Below are positions 1 to 10,719 of a DNA stretch of 64,000 nucleotides, piece after piece. The position numbers were made by a program, and so were the translations under genes. Origin of the DNA: Caprella mutica. Taxonomy: Eukaryota > Arthropoda > Malacostraca > Amphipoda > Caprellidae. The notes below the pieces were generated by a model. That model was given only the letters and a program-made list of their open reading frames with translations. It had not been told where the DNA came from and made no database searches. The stretch is taken from NCBI GenBank assembly GCA_947561585.1, contig CANNZV010003180.1, forward strand, positions 1 through 64,000, written 5' to 3'. Position 1 is the first letter of the stretch. Each line of letters starts with the position of its first letter.

Positions 1-372
1 AGTGAGTACTGTGGTGAGGAGATTGAGCAATCTGGTGAGGAGAGGGAGCACTGTGGTCAGGAGAGTGAGCACTGTGGTGAGAATAATGAACACTGTGGTG
101 ATGATAGTGAGCAATTTGAGGAGGAGAGAGAGCACTTTGGTGAGGAAAGTGAGCACTGTGGTGAGGAGAGTGAGCATTGTGGTGAGGAGAGTGAGCACTG
201 TGGTGAGGAGAGTGCGTACTGTGGTGAGGTGAGTGAGCTCTGTTGTGAGGAGAGTGAACACTAAACTGAGGAGAATGAACACTGTGGCGATGAGAGTGAA
301 CACTGTAGTGAGGAGAGTGAACACCATGCTGAGGAGAATGAACACTGTGGTGAGGAGAGTGAGCACTGTGGT
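1..372. repeat. 21-bp tandem repeat
   Basis: About 17 degenerate copies of a 21-bp unit with core GTGAGCACTGTGGTGAGGAG. The period is a multiple of three, so the plus strand stays open for 76 codons as a seven-residue repeat; I read that as a by-product of the period, not as a gene. The array enters from outside the window. Confidence 0.93.
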
Positions 373-426
373 TCGAAATAGAAAAAAATATTTATACTCT
401 TGAACCTACAGAAGTTTCAGAGATTA

Positions 427-642
427 TCTGTGATGTACGATCCAATAAAAGAGTATTGTGATGATGTACTATCAGAGAAAAGAGTCATCATCACAATTAC
501 TCTTTTACTAATAGTACATCATCACAGTGACTCATTCCTCTGACAGTACGTCATCACAGTGACTATTTCCTGATAGTACATCATCATAGTGACTCTTTTC
601 ACGGATAGTACATCATCCAGTGACTCTTTTCTATGATAGTAC
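427..642. repeat. 32-bp satellite, block 1 (with one inverted unit)
   Basis: Degenerate copies of the 32-bp unit that fills 984-2870 (core TAGTACATCATCACAGTGAC). The first recognisable unit, about 453-484, is in reverse orientation, with forward units following, so the array edge is head-to-head. The block is separated from block 2 only by the solo LTR. Confidence 0.85.
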
Positions 643-983
643 TGTTGGAATTTTAGTTTAATGTATTACACACTCTTATATATGTTTAATGTTAACTTCC
701 TGTTAGATTAGCTGAGCTATATTAATTAGCTATTGTTTAAATAACAATGTATTACTTTTATGAGAAACGGACTTAAGGTTTAAAGTCCGAACACAGTTCC
801 GGTGCTTCTTATATAGCACCGTATGTCAATTCTATCGTCAGTCTGTCTTTTACATTACTCAGTAAGAGATGTGCTTCTCACATCTCTCTAATAAACTTCT
901 AACTGTAAAACATATATTACTCTTTAAAATAAACTCTATGTCTTAACGTTGTTAACCCACTATAATTTAACCTAATTATAACA
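643..983. mobile_element. Solo LTR, Ty1/copia-like
   Basis: A 341-bp segment starting TGTTGGAATTTTAG and ending ATTATAACA (TG...CA termini) is flanked on both sides by AGTAC (638-642 and 984-988), a perfect 5-bp target-site duplication. It carries a TATA-like TTATATAG near 809, a 9-bp stem hairpin at 865-887 and AATAAA at 890-895, the expected order of promoter and poly(A) signal in an LTR. The TGTTGGAA start resembles copia-type LTRs (established knowledge); no internal gag-pol or second LTR is present, so it is most simply a recombination-derived solo LTR. Orientation is inferred as plus from the signal order. Family assignment is less certain than the LTR call. Confidence 0.85.
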
Positions 984-2870
984 AGTACATCATCAAAGTG
1001 ACTCATTCCTCTTGACAGTACGTCATCATAGTGACTCTTTTCACTGATAGTACATCATCACAGTGACTCTTTACTCTGATAGTACATCATTACAGTGACT
1101 CTTTTCTCTTATAGTACATCATTACAGTGACTCTTTTCTCTGATAGTACATCATTACAGTCACTCTTTTATCATCACAGTGTCTTTTTTCCCTGATAGTA
1201 CAACATCACAGTGACTCTTTCCTCTGATAGTAAATCATCACAGTGACTCTTTTCTCTGATAGTACATCATCACAGTGACTCTTTTCTCTGATAGTACATC
1301 ATCACAGTGACTCTTTTCTCTGATAGTACATCATCACAGTGACTCTTTTCTCTGATAGTACATCATCACAAAGACTCTTTTCTCTGATAGTACATCATCA
1401 CAGTGACTCTTTTCTCTGATAGTACATCATCACAGTGACTCTTTTCTCTGATTGTACATCATCACAGTGACTCTTCTCTCTGATAGTACATCATACAGTG
1501 ACTCTTTTCTCTGATAGTACATCATCACAGTGATTCTTTTCTCTGATAGTACATCATCACAGTGACTCTTTTCTCTGATAGTACATCATCACAGTGACTC
1601 TTTTCTCTGATAGTACATCATCACAGTGACTCTTTTATAGTACATCATCACAAAGACTCTTTTCTCTGATAATTACATCATCACAGTGACTCTTTTCTCT
1701 GATTGTACATCATCACAGTGACTCTTCTCTCTGATAGTACATCATCACAGTGACTCTTTTCTCTGATAGTACATCATCACAGTGACTCTTTTCTCTGATA
1801 GTACATCATCACAAAGACTCTTTTCTCTGATAGTACATCATCACAAAGACTCTTTTCTCTGATAATACATCATCACAGTGACTCTTCTCTCTGATAGTAC
1901 ATCATCACAGTGACTCTTTTCTCTGATAGTACATCATACAGTGACTCTTTTCTCTGATAGTACATCATCACAGTGACTCTTTTCTCTGATAGTACATCAT
2001 CACAGTGACTCTTTTCTCCGATAGTACATCATCACAGTGACTCTCTTCTCTGATAGTACATCATCACAGTGACTCTTTTCTCCGATAGTACATCATCACA
2101 GTGACTCTCTTCTCTGATAGTACATCATCACAGTGACTCTTTTCTCCGATAGTACATCATTACAGTCACTCTTTTATCATCACAGTGTCTTTTTTCCCTG
2201 ATAGTACAACATCACAGTGACTCTTTCCTCTGATAGTACATCATCACAGTGACTCTTTTCTCCGATAGTACATCATCACAGTGACTCTCTTCTCTGATAG
2301 TACATCATCACAGTGACTCTTTTCTCTGATAGTACATCATCACAGTGACTCTTTTCTCTGATAGTACATCATCACAGTGACTCTTTTCTCTGATAGTACA
2401 TCATCACAAAGACTCTTTTCTCTGATAATACATCATCACAGTGACTCTTTTCTCTGATTGTACATCATCACAGTGACTCTTCTCTCTGATAGTACATCAT
2501 CACAGTGACTCTTTTCTCTGATAGTACATCATCACAGTGACTCTTTTCTCTGATTGTACATCATCACAGTGACTCTTCTCTCTGATAGTACATCATACAG
2601 TGACTCTTTTCTCTGATAGTACATCATCACAGTGACTCTTTTCTCTGATAGTACATCATCACAGTGACTCTTTTCTCCGATAGTACATCATCACAGTGAC
2701 TCTCTTCTCTGATAGTACATCATCACAGTGACTCTTTTCTCCGATAGTACATCATCACAGTGACTCTCTTCTCTGATAGTACATCATCACAGTGACTCTC
2801 TTCTCTGATAGTACATCATCACAGTGACTCTTTTCTCTGATAGTACATCATCCCAGTGACTCTCTTCTCT
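984..2870. repeat. 32-bp satellite, block 2 (main array)
   Basis: Roughly 59 copies of a 32-bp unit (core TAGTACATCATCACAGTGAC followed by a pyrimidine tract ending CTCTGA). Variants (CTCCGA, CTCTCTTC, a CAAAGAC form, one-base deletions in CATACAG) recur in blocks, showing that stretches longer than one unit have been duplicated. No ORF or promoter is apparent. Confidence 0.97.
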
Positions 2871-3500
2871 TATATATTAAGCCTGAAATTAAAAGAGAAA
2901 AAGCATCTTTTTCAGATTGAATTAATTTAAAGCTGATGGTACCGAACAAAATGTTTCGGATTTTCAAATGTTTGTTATTCTCTTGACGATTATTTTCACG
3001 TGACATTTATTTTAATGTCCTCATTTCAGTTACAAAAGGAAGTCATAAAGAGAATTGAAATGTCCCTTGTTGTGTCATTGGGGCTATTGTCAGCACAAAT
3101 GAACACAGAAAATCAGTGTTAAAGGGTAAATAAATCCACAGAGACTGCTCTACTATCAACATATTCTATATTTTATTCAGGTTAACATTTATCTTCCACT
3201 GTCTAATGATAAATTGGTAAAATACGAGATAAAATAAATTAAGTTATATTAAATAGCTCTTTTTGCCTGTAAAAATTTAGTTCATGCCAAGTATTTGGTA
3301 GTGAGTCCTGAAATTGTAGTTATTTTAGCCGAAACAACTCGTATCACAACTCAATAATGTTTATCTATCATATTTTTTCAATATATATAATCAAAAATTT
3401 AGAAACCTTTATTGAAGGGATATTTTAAAGAAATACTACTTCTGTGTATTTTAACACATCTTACTGAAAGTAGTGGTAGGTACTTACAGTTGTCCAGAGA
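2871..3500. other. AT-rich stretch, nothing recognised
   Basis: Unique AT-rich DNA after the satellite. I see no coding signal, inverted repeat or terminal structure here. Confidence 0.6.
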
Positions 3501-3630
3501 GTGCCCCGAAAATTCCAGGGAGAGAAATTCCACAGTGGAACTTTCAACCGTGGAATTTTGTAATTGTCCTCAGTGGTATTATCCCAGTAGAATTTTCCGT
3601 AGTGAAAATTTCCTCAGTGGAGTTTTCGTT
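3501..3630. repeat. 15-bp degenerate array, single orientation
   Basis: About eight imperfect 15-bp units of the type AGTGGAATTTTCCGT. The same style of unit ends the paired elements near 36, 42.7 and 46.6 kb. No inverted partner was found nearby, so this may be one surviving end of such an element. A 73-codon ORF (3412-3633) runs through it but looks incidental. Confidence 0.7.
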
Positions 3631-3924
3631 TAACAGTTCAAACTAGGTCAGACAGTGGCAGTAGGCAAATTTTACTCACTAGAGAGTAGAGTAGAAAAGA
3701 CTCTACAGTTTCTTGCTTAAAATGTGCTGGAATAAAGTATGAGAGACTTTACAACTATAAGCGCTACTTAAACAATCATTATATTATAAGAAAATACTCT
3801 GTCATATTTTCAGAGTTTAGTTTGTAGGGGCATATTTCTAACTTTAACGAAGCAAAACTAGTATCTGCGAGTTTGTTGTACTACACACTTCATGATTGTA
3901 TAAAAACCTGACAGGGATATGCGG

Positions 3925-4220
3925 GGTACGCCCCCCGATAAATTTAATTCCTTATTTTTATTTATACCTTAGACCCAATATTCCGAGACCGATTTTTCAG
4001 CTCAAATCTCATGGTAAATAAAAGTCAAAACGTTTCAAAATTACCAATGTTACGCATCAATTTACACCGGTTAATGATGTTATCTGCTTTTAATAAATAA
4101 ACTACACATTTTAGTATCCATGATTTTAACTTTTTCTATTATTGTTCTTTAATAACACCATTATAAACTGAGACCGAGTTTTCGCGATCATATTTTTCAA
4201 GATCAAATTTCCTTGAACCA
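3925..4220 (+). repeat. Dispersed repeat B, copy 1
   Basis: About 290 bp closely similar, in the same orientation, to 49885-50180 (shared landmarks: ACCAATGTTACGCATC versus ACTAATGTTACGTATC, and the ACTACACATTT block). Both ends carry 15-bp units of the type ACCGAATTTTCCGCT. Its right end abuts the 3' end of LINE A. It is probably a short non-autonomous element; no coding capacity. Confidence 0.8.
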
Positions 4221-4706
4221 TTTCTCTCTTTCTCTTTGGGCGTCACGGTCCTGACCGGAGCTAGCCCCACTACCCCTCATCGACCTCCGCATGACCAGCT
4301 GTTGCAATGCTGGCATTGTCTTCGTGGCTTGATGATTTCTGGTGGCCTTGGTTGTTGGTTGAGGAGAAGGGGGGGGGGCAGCTGTCCCTCGCAAGTGCGT
4401 CGGTGTCTCGCGACGTTTGACTTTGAGAAGTCCCTCCCGCATCTTCGGAGATTTTACTCTGACGCTCTCGCTCCGGTGCATGAATTAGAATGAGTCATTC
4501 TGTTTCCCTCGGTGAAGAACTCTGTTCCACATCCTGCGCACCCGAATCTCTTTCTCTCCTGGTCAGCGTTGTGGATGCGGCGCCTGTGTATGGTGCCGCA
4601 GCCACTCCACTCGCACTTAAAGGGTTCCTCCAGGGTTGCTGTGGGTCGGGATAGTGTCGCCTTCTCTGGGTGTAAACTTGTGTCCCTTTGATTTGTCCCA
4701 TATTTC
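4203..4706 (-). pseudogene. LINE A, 3' part of ORF2 (C-terminal zinc-finger region)
   Basis: This is the continuation, on the minus strand, of LINE A beyond the inserted Tc1-like element (4709-6270). Reading across the insertion at its TA, the frame continues from the segment ending STRMSH into WDKSKGHKFTPREG. Downstream are Cys/His clusters (CAGCGTEFF...H...C and a second CGRDFSKSNVARHRRTC), resembling C2H2/C2HC fingers that some LINE ORF2 proteins carry at the C terminus. Frameshifts and a stop interrupt it, so it is dead. The 3' end lies near 4200, next to dispersed repeat B; no clear poly(A) or terminal simple repeat was found. Clade not determined. Confidence 0.75.
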
Positions 4707-4918
4707 TAAACTGCGTCCATCGCTTTATTGCAGATCACTATTTTGTGAATAATTTTAATAATATTGATCGTACAATACTGAAACTTTGGTCACTGGAAGA
4801 TTGCTTCTATGTTAGTATCTTGCTGAAATATTTTTTGAATCCATGAGAAAATTGGAAAGTTATGAACGTTTATGTATTTTGAAGGCATTTTAACTGTCTA
4901 TCGCTTTATTGCAGCTCT

Positions 4919-5760
4919 GTGAAAAGGCCAAAAAATGGGCGATTAACTTCTACCGAGTGGGTAAAAATTGTAACAGGTCTCACAGAAGGGATGACTCTTC
5001 TATTATTAGCTAATGAATTTGGGAGGGATAAGAGAAACATAGTTTCTATTGTGGAAAATCCCGACACCAATCCAAGGAGAGATGAGGGTACGAGGAGAAG
5101 CTTTATCCCCTCGAAATATGCAAAAACTACCCAGGCAGGTTATAAGGCAGCCAAATAACACTAGTGCCTCCATTTTCGACAAGATTGTCATTGGTTATTC
5201 GTCCAAACAGTGTCTTAAATGAGACAACAAGGAACGTGGAGCCCATTTCCAGGCCTCCTATGGACAAGACCCAGAAGGGAAAAGGCATTAGAAGTACACA
5301 GAATTACATGAAAACAAACTTCCTACTTGTTATTTTAACAGATGAGGGAAGAGCCACCCTTGATTGTCTGGATGTATGAGTTAAATTTTTGATCCTACTG
5401 GAGCTGTTCATCCACACTGGTTTCGTCGTCAACAAGGAAGATGTGGCTTTATGTTTTAAGCGGGCATCATTGGTGAAACGTTAATTGGCTCTTTCCTAGT
5501 ACCAGAGGGTGTAAACCTAACAATCCAATCCTTCATTGCCTCCTTTGTTGAGTACTTGTTTCCTTGGCCTAATAGTTTGCAATTATCTCGTTTGCAGAAG
5601 ATGATTTTCTTGCATTACTTCGCACAATCTCATGCTTGAAGGGTTACAACTTCTTTCCTCATATCTCTGGGCATCAAGTGAGAGACTCTCATGACTTTAT
5701 TGCCTTGTTCTCTGGTCTTAAGCCCCATTGAGCATTTCAGACCGTTTCATTTGAGACATT
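4919..5760 (+). pseudogene. Tc1-like transposase, decayed
   Basis: The N-terminal helix-turn-helix region reads VKRPKNGRLTSTEWVKIV then LTEGM...ANEFGRDKRNI (4919-5160). A second frame (5164-5379) ends NYMKTNFLLVILTDEGRATL, matching the first catalytic-aspartate block (TDE) of Tc1 transposases. Further shifted frames give AGIIGETLIGSFLVPEGV, then FAQSHA where the family has the second-Asp block (DNAPSHA-like), then LSPIEHF, the degraded NPIE third catalytic block. At least three frameshifts and several stops separate these, no ATG opens the frame, and the C terminus after NPIE is missing where the inverted arm begins (about 5770). It cannot encode a working enzyme. Confidence 0.85.
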
Positions 5761-5769
5761 ACATCAGGA

Positions 5770-6070
5770 CTGTTTTGACGTAGGACCAATGACAGCCTTG
5801 TCAAAAATGGAGGCACTAGTGTCATTTAGCTGCCTTGTGATCTGCCTGCATATTTTTCGCATATTTCGAGGGGAAATTCTTTTTTTCGTACCATCATCTC
5901 TCCTTGGGTTTGTGTCGGAATTTTCCACAAAAGAAACTATTGTTCTCTTAACCCTTCCAAGTTATAAAGCTAAATATAGAAGAGACCTCCCTTCTGCAGG
6001 ACCTGCTTCAATTTTTACCCTCTCGATAGAAGTTAATCGCCCATTTTTTGGCCTTTTCACAGAGCTGCAA
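5770..6070 (-). pseudogene. Second, inverted copy of the Tc1 transposase N terminus
   Basis: The minus strand of the right arm reads VKRPKNGRLTSIERVKIE and later GRVKRTIVSFVENSDTNPR, clearly homologous to the left-arm N terminus but diverged and with a stop. It is part of the enlarged inverted repeat. The 94-codon plus-strand ORF here (5789-6073) is only its antisense. Confidence 0.8.
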
Positions 6071-6272
6071 TAAAGCGATAGACAGTTAAAATGCCTTCAA
6101 AATACATAAACGTTCATAACTTTACAATTTTCTCATGGATTCAAAAAATATTTCAGCAAGATACTAACATAGAAGCAATCTTCCAGTGACCAAAGTTTCA
6201 CTACTGTACGATCAATATTATTAAAATTATTCACAAAATAGTGATCTGCAATAAAGCGATGGACGCAGTTTA

Positions 6273-8110
6273 TGTGACTCATTCGGGTCGATACCAACTT
6301 TCTCCAGGAGTCCCTGTCCTCAGCTAATGCTCCCACGTCCGAGGCCTCTTTTTTCCCGGTACTTTTGTTGTGTCTATCCAATGTCTTTAGCCTTCCCAAC
6401 ACTGCAATCTTAGTTGGGTTTGTATTTTCTAGTATAAATATGTGTCCTATCCTCACCAGAGTTCGCTTCTCTATCTGCCACCTCACCGTCCTCACCTCCA
6501 ACTGGTTCCTCACATCCTGCATGTTTCTTCCTTCCCTCTCCATCTGTTTCAGCGGTGGTCCTCTTTTATCACTCCAGATGTGTCTCCACACCTTGTCCAT
6601 CCACCTCTGTAACTTGTTTATGTCTTTCATCCACCATGTCCTGGTTTGGCAGTCGAACAATAGTGCTGCTCCCACGCACGCTTGCACTATTCTTGCTTGT
6701 AACCTCCTAGAGAGAGTAGTGTGTTTTAATTGTGCCTTAATCTTGCCCCACGCCCCGGTCGCTCTCTTTATTCAGTTCTTTGTGTCCTCCTCTGGTCCCA
6801 TCCAGCACCCAAGCATCCTAATTTTGTCTCCTCCCTGCTCTCCGAAGGGGAGATGCTCCTCGAATCTGCTCATGGTCGTTTTTATTCTTGATACCCCCTT
6901 CACTATTTCGTCTCTTGTTCCTATCACAGTGGTGTCGTCTGCGAAGAGAGATAGTGCGTATCTATGTGTCAGTGTTTGGTGTCTCCCAGTTTCCCGTGCC
7001 CGGGAAAAAGCTGCCCGGGGTGTAGCTCCATTCTATGCCCACCTCCATTTCTCCTTCTGCTGCTCGGTGCCTCTCAGCACATCTCATAGCTGCTTGATGG
7101 AAGATGTTGAAGAGGATTGGGGAGGTGGGACAGCCCTCTCTCCGGGGTCCATCTCTCACCTGTCCCATCCTTCCCCTTTACACCGTAAGATGTTGTTTCA
7201 TGAAGGCCTACGATAGTGCTCAGGAAAGGACCACTGAGCCCGTAACGTTCCAGGATTGCCCATAGGGCGGGTTTGCTTACTCGGGGGTAGGCCTTGCTAA
7301 GGTCTAGCAATCTTGCCATGGGGTCTTCTTCTCTTTCTCATGTCACTTCATCTTTCTTGAATTCTTGTGAGAATTTGTGTCGCATCAGCGACACAGAAGC
7401 CGACTCTGAAGCCGTGCTGGTTATTGTCCAGCAGCTCCACATGCTCCGCCCACCATCTAAGTCTGTATGCTAGCACTCGGGCCAGGATTCTTGACCCCTT
7501 GCCCAGCAGGCATACTCCTCTACAGTTGTTTGTGTCGTTCCTCTGGCCCTTCTTAAAGATGGGTACCACGTCTCCCTTCTTGATTGACTCCTCCCACCTG
7601 TTGGCCTGATGGGTGAACATGAACTGGATCATCTTAACGATTTCCTCCTTCACCGTAATGTAAAGCATTCTAACCGCATCAGGTCCCGGGGAGAAGTCCA
7701 TCACTTTCTTCATTGCTGCTAAGATTTCCTCCATTTCTGGGACCTCGCTTAGCATTGTGTTAGATTTCTTGCTCTCGTCTCCTCTTTCATGTCTCTTGTC
7801 TCCTCCACTGCTTTCCTTTTTTCTGCAGGTTCCAGCTCGTATCTCTGTTCGGATACTTTCATGAAGTGGTCCCTGAATTGTTCCTTTGTCACCGTGGTGG
7901 ATGGGGGGCCTTCCAGTCTCTTGTACCAAGACTCCTCAGAGTCTTGTACATCTCTCCCAGATGATCTCTTCTGCTCGCCTCCTCACATTCCTCTATTTTT
8001 CTCATCCACCACTCTCTTTCCAGCCGCCTCTCAAGCGTCCTCATTTCCCTTCTTGCTTCCCTCACGTCTCTGTTTATTCCCTCTCGCTCCTCAATCATCC
8101 TCCGTCTTCT
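6273..8110 (-). pseudogene. LINE A, reverse-transcriptase part of ORF2
   Basis: Minus-strand non-LTR reverse transcriptase in several shifted frames. 7348-7929 holds the fingers/palm region with GDVVPIFKKGQRNDTNNCRG, SRILARVLAYRLRWW and NNQHGFRVG. 7074-7319 continues with LLDLSKAYPRVSK and a GLSHL (PQG-like) region. The catalytic FADD is intact in the frame around 6925-6955 (SLFADDTTVIGTRDE). 6280-6687 is the post-RT region (KVWRHIWSDKRGPP...; ALAEDRDSWRKLVS). 7889-8098 is a charged, probably coiled-coil segment just upstream of the RT. No endonuclease domain is found beyond 8110, so the copy is 5'-truncated. Frameshifts make it non-functional. The Tc1-like element at 4709-6270 splits it. Confidence 0.85.
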
Positions 8111-8115
8111 TCTAT

Positions 8116-8429
8116 AAGAAATTCATCCTTCCTCGTACTATTCAAACAAAGGACAGCATAAACTACATTCAATCATTTTCTAACATAGATACCCAATAGT
8201 TTAATTTCAGATTATAAATTCTAAACTTAGTCCAAAGTTATACAAATATACATCAGTTTGCCTAAATAATGTATCATTCATATATGTATGTTGCTTTGAT
8301 GTTGGTTGTATGATATTCTGTAATACGATGAAAATCTATAAAAAGTTACATATTACTTAAAACAGAATTAAAAGTTCTTCAAAGTCTCACACTCAGATAC
8401 CTCTTTTCCAGTCATGCCTCTATTTAAGG
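8116..8429. other. AT-rich spacer
   Basis: Unique AT-rich DNA between LINE A and the 36-bp satellite; nothing recognised. Confidence 0.5.
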
Positions 8430-9108
8430 ATTTGCCTATTGCCTATATTTGAGGACATGCCTGTGTTAGAGGGAACGGTTGTAATAGAAGTCATGCCTGT
8501 GTTAGAGGGAACGGTTATATTAGAAGTCATGCCTGTGTCAGAGGGAACGGCTATATTAGAAGTCATGCCTGTGTTAGAGGGAAGGGTTGTATTAGGAGTC
8601 ATGCCTGTGTTAGAGGGAAGGGTTGTATTAGAAGTCATGCCTGTGTTAGAGGGAACGGTTGTATTAGAAGTCATGCCTGTGTTAGAGGGAAGGGTTGTAT
8701 TAGAAGTCATGCCTGTGTTAGAGGGAACGGTTGTATTAGAAGTTATGCCTGTGTTAGAGGGAAGGGTTGTATTAGGAGTCATGCCTGTGTTAGAGGGAAG
8801 AGTTGTATTAGAAGTCATTCCTGTGTTAGAGGGACGGGTTGTATTAGAAGTCATGCCTGTGTTAGAGGGAAGGGTTGTATTAGAAGTCATGCCTGTGTTA
8901 GAGGGAAGGGTTGTATTAGAAGTTATACCTGTGTTAGAGGGAAGGCTTGTATTAGGAGTCATGCCTGTGTTAGAGGGAAGGGTTGTATTAGAAGTTATAC
9001 CTGTGTTAGAGGGAAGGCTTGTATTAGGAGTCATGCCTGTGTTAGAGGGAAGGCTTGTATTAGGAGTCATGCCTGTGTTAGAGGGAATGATTGTATTGTA
9101 GAAGTCAT
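8430..9108. repeat. 36-bp tandem repeat, open on both strands
   Basis: About 19 copies of a 36-bp unit (core GTCATGCCTGTGTTAGAGGG). Because 36 is a multiple of three, the plus strand is open as a 12-residue repeat (VMPVLEGRVVLE) for 220 codons and the minus strand as (GMTSNTTLPSNT) for 216 codons. The minus-strand peptide would be mucin-like, rich in Thr/Ser with N-glycosylation sequons, but there is no signal peptide or splice context to support a gene. Best treated as a minisatellite. Confidence 0.9.
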
Positions 9109-10180
9109 GTCAGTATTACTACAAAATTTAGTAATATGACCCGTTTGAATATTCCCGATATTCATTAATTAGCTAGCAATTATAAATTCTTCGTTCATTA
9201 GTTCCCTTAATTAATTCCCCGCATGCGAATTATCTTCAAAATAGGTCAATGGCGTGCGATAATGCTAATCCCTCTTCAGACGTGACATTTCTGTAATGGA
9301 TGCTACAAATCGAATAATGAGATATTGTCTCCTTCCTGATAGAATAGTCTGGTTGATTAGGTCACAATTCAATGAAGAGAATGGGGACTGATGTCAAAAT
9401 AATGTCATTGCATTTTTGAAAATTAATTCAAACTATTGTTGAATATTATTGCAGATGGTTTTTTACGAGTAAAGTTCCATCTAAAATAATAATGATGGCA
9501 ATTCTACTCACATTTAATTAAACTCAAGTTAAATTTAAGAGTATCTTCATTTTCTCTCTCTATGACATATGTGTCCTCCTGCATTTAATGCGCTTTGTAT
9601 ATGAATAGCGTATATACACTACACTACATTTACTACACAAGGGTGGGCCGAAAAGATAAAAAATTGAAACTCGAATGCGGGATATAATGAAAAGTTGTGA
9701 ATGAGTAAGATACTAGGAAAAATCAAATTGCAGGTCTTTTGAGCATTAACAAGAAGTCCCACAAAGCCATTAAAGTTTCCCCTATTTTGTATTTAACGCT
9801 ATGTATAATTAAATATTTACATTACATGTAATTAAATGTTTACATTATATAAATGAATCATTTACTTTCGATAATCCGTACCTTACGATTCGTTACAGTT
9901 TCATATTCTACAATTATGCTTTTTTAAATAATATTTCACTGGTTGTCATGTTCTGAACATGTTTAACACGTTGACTACGTATCATAATGTGCCAAATATT
10001 GCTAGCTGACGTTTCCAAATTTCGATTCTAGCTTCAGTACCAAGCGGAACTTTCACGGTGAGAAGGTAGGTAGCTTATTAGTACAAGTAGCCACATGTAG
10101 GTATGATAAGATAAGTGGGACAAATATGGCCCACTATGTACACAACACAAGTAATCATTACTGACTGACGTAATGGGCCA
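9109..10180. other. AT-rich stretch, nothing firm
   Basis: No TE ends or long frames seen. A short minus-strand coding-like run near 9235-9310 (RNVTSEEGLALSHAIDLF after a TTACAG) was noticed but cannot be supported. Confidence 0.45.
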
Positions 10181-10183
10181 CTA

Positions 10184-10700
10184 TTGTACCACAACTCTAT
10201 GGTACACTATTATAGCACTACGTCTATAAGCCATGATTGCATCAATTCTACAGGAAAACGTAACCGAAACGGAGAAGATATCAAGAAACCAGACTGCGCT
10301 CTTGCTCACAACAAAGCCAAAAAGGGTGAGGATGTCTCAGACCAGATGACATCAAATTATAACAGGAACAGCTATGGTAAATGCTTCCGTACACTACAAA
10401 AAGTATTTTGCAGATTCAAATATGCCAATACGGTAGTTTTGATATGCAATTGTACTCTCTGTTACTGGAATGTCCGAAAACGTCATTCGAGCGGGTAAGG
10501 CTCTTGACCCTTTTATAGGTCACTGTCGTCAGACTTTGGATCATGTCCCGCTTGAAGGAGATTGAGAGACTAAACGAAAAAGATGTGATTATTATGAGAT
10601 TATCTTCAAAAATGAAAAACATAATATTGCACGAAATAAAGCACGGAGAGTTATGACTTACTGTGAATAATGTGACCCTAAAAGCCTTTCCTATGCTGAA
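10184..10700 (+). pseudogene. piggyBac-family transposase fragment (C-terminal part)
   Basis: The plus frame 10184-10498 contains KPDCALAHNKAKKGEDVSDQ followed by MTSNYNRNSYGKCFRTLQKV and a hydrophobic ANTVVLICNCTLCYW. This matches the conserved tail of piggyBac/PGBD transposases, where a K-P-x-C...YN...GVDLSDQM block precedes a helix with a WY(R/K)K motif. Lys/Arg-rich text with Cys residues follows in shifted frames to about 10700 and may be the remnant of the C-terminal Cys-rich domain. The catalytic aspartates upstream and the TTAA-flanked termini are not found, so this is an isolated decayed fragment. Confidence 0.7.
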
Positions 10701-10719
10701 AAACATGAAAATGCTTGAA

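Larger units (their letters stand above)
4709..6270 (+). mobile_element. Tc1-like transposon with IR/DR ends, nested in LINE A
   Basis: Flanked by TA at 4707-4708 and 6271-6272, the Tc1/mariner target duplication. Outer ends are AACTGCGTCC / GGACGCAGTT. Each terminal inverted repeat is about 206 bp (4709-4914 and 6065-6270) and carries the 17-bp motif CCATCGCTTTATTGCAG at its outer edge (4717-4733; 6246-6262) and a near-identical copy at its inner edge (4898-4914; 6065-6081). This is the IR/DR layout of some Tc1 elements such as Sleeping Beauty. The inverted homology does not stop there: it continues inward to about 5213 and 5770, so both ends also carry the transposase N-terminal coding region in opposite directions. 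The arms differ at many positions, so the arrangement is not recent. Confidence 0.88.

Noticed and set aside
643..983. A complete LTR retrotransposon
   Set aside because: Only one LTR is present, with target duplication directly on both sides; no gag, protease, integrase or RT.
984..2870. Regular 32-bp repeats resembling a CRISPR array
   Set aside because: Units are directly contiguous with no unique spacers, and the setting is eukaryotic.
6365..7216. 283-codon plus-strand ORF
   Set aside because: Antisense shadow of the LINE A reverse transcriptase on the minus strand.
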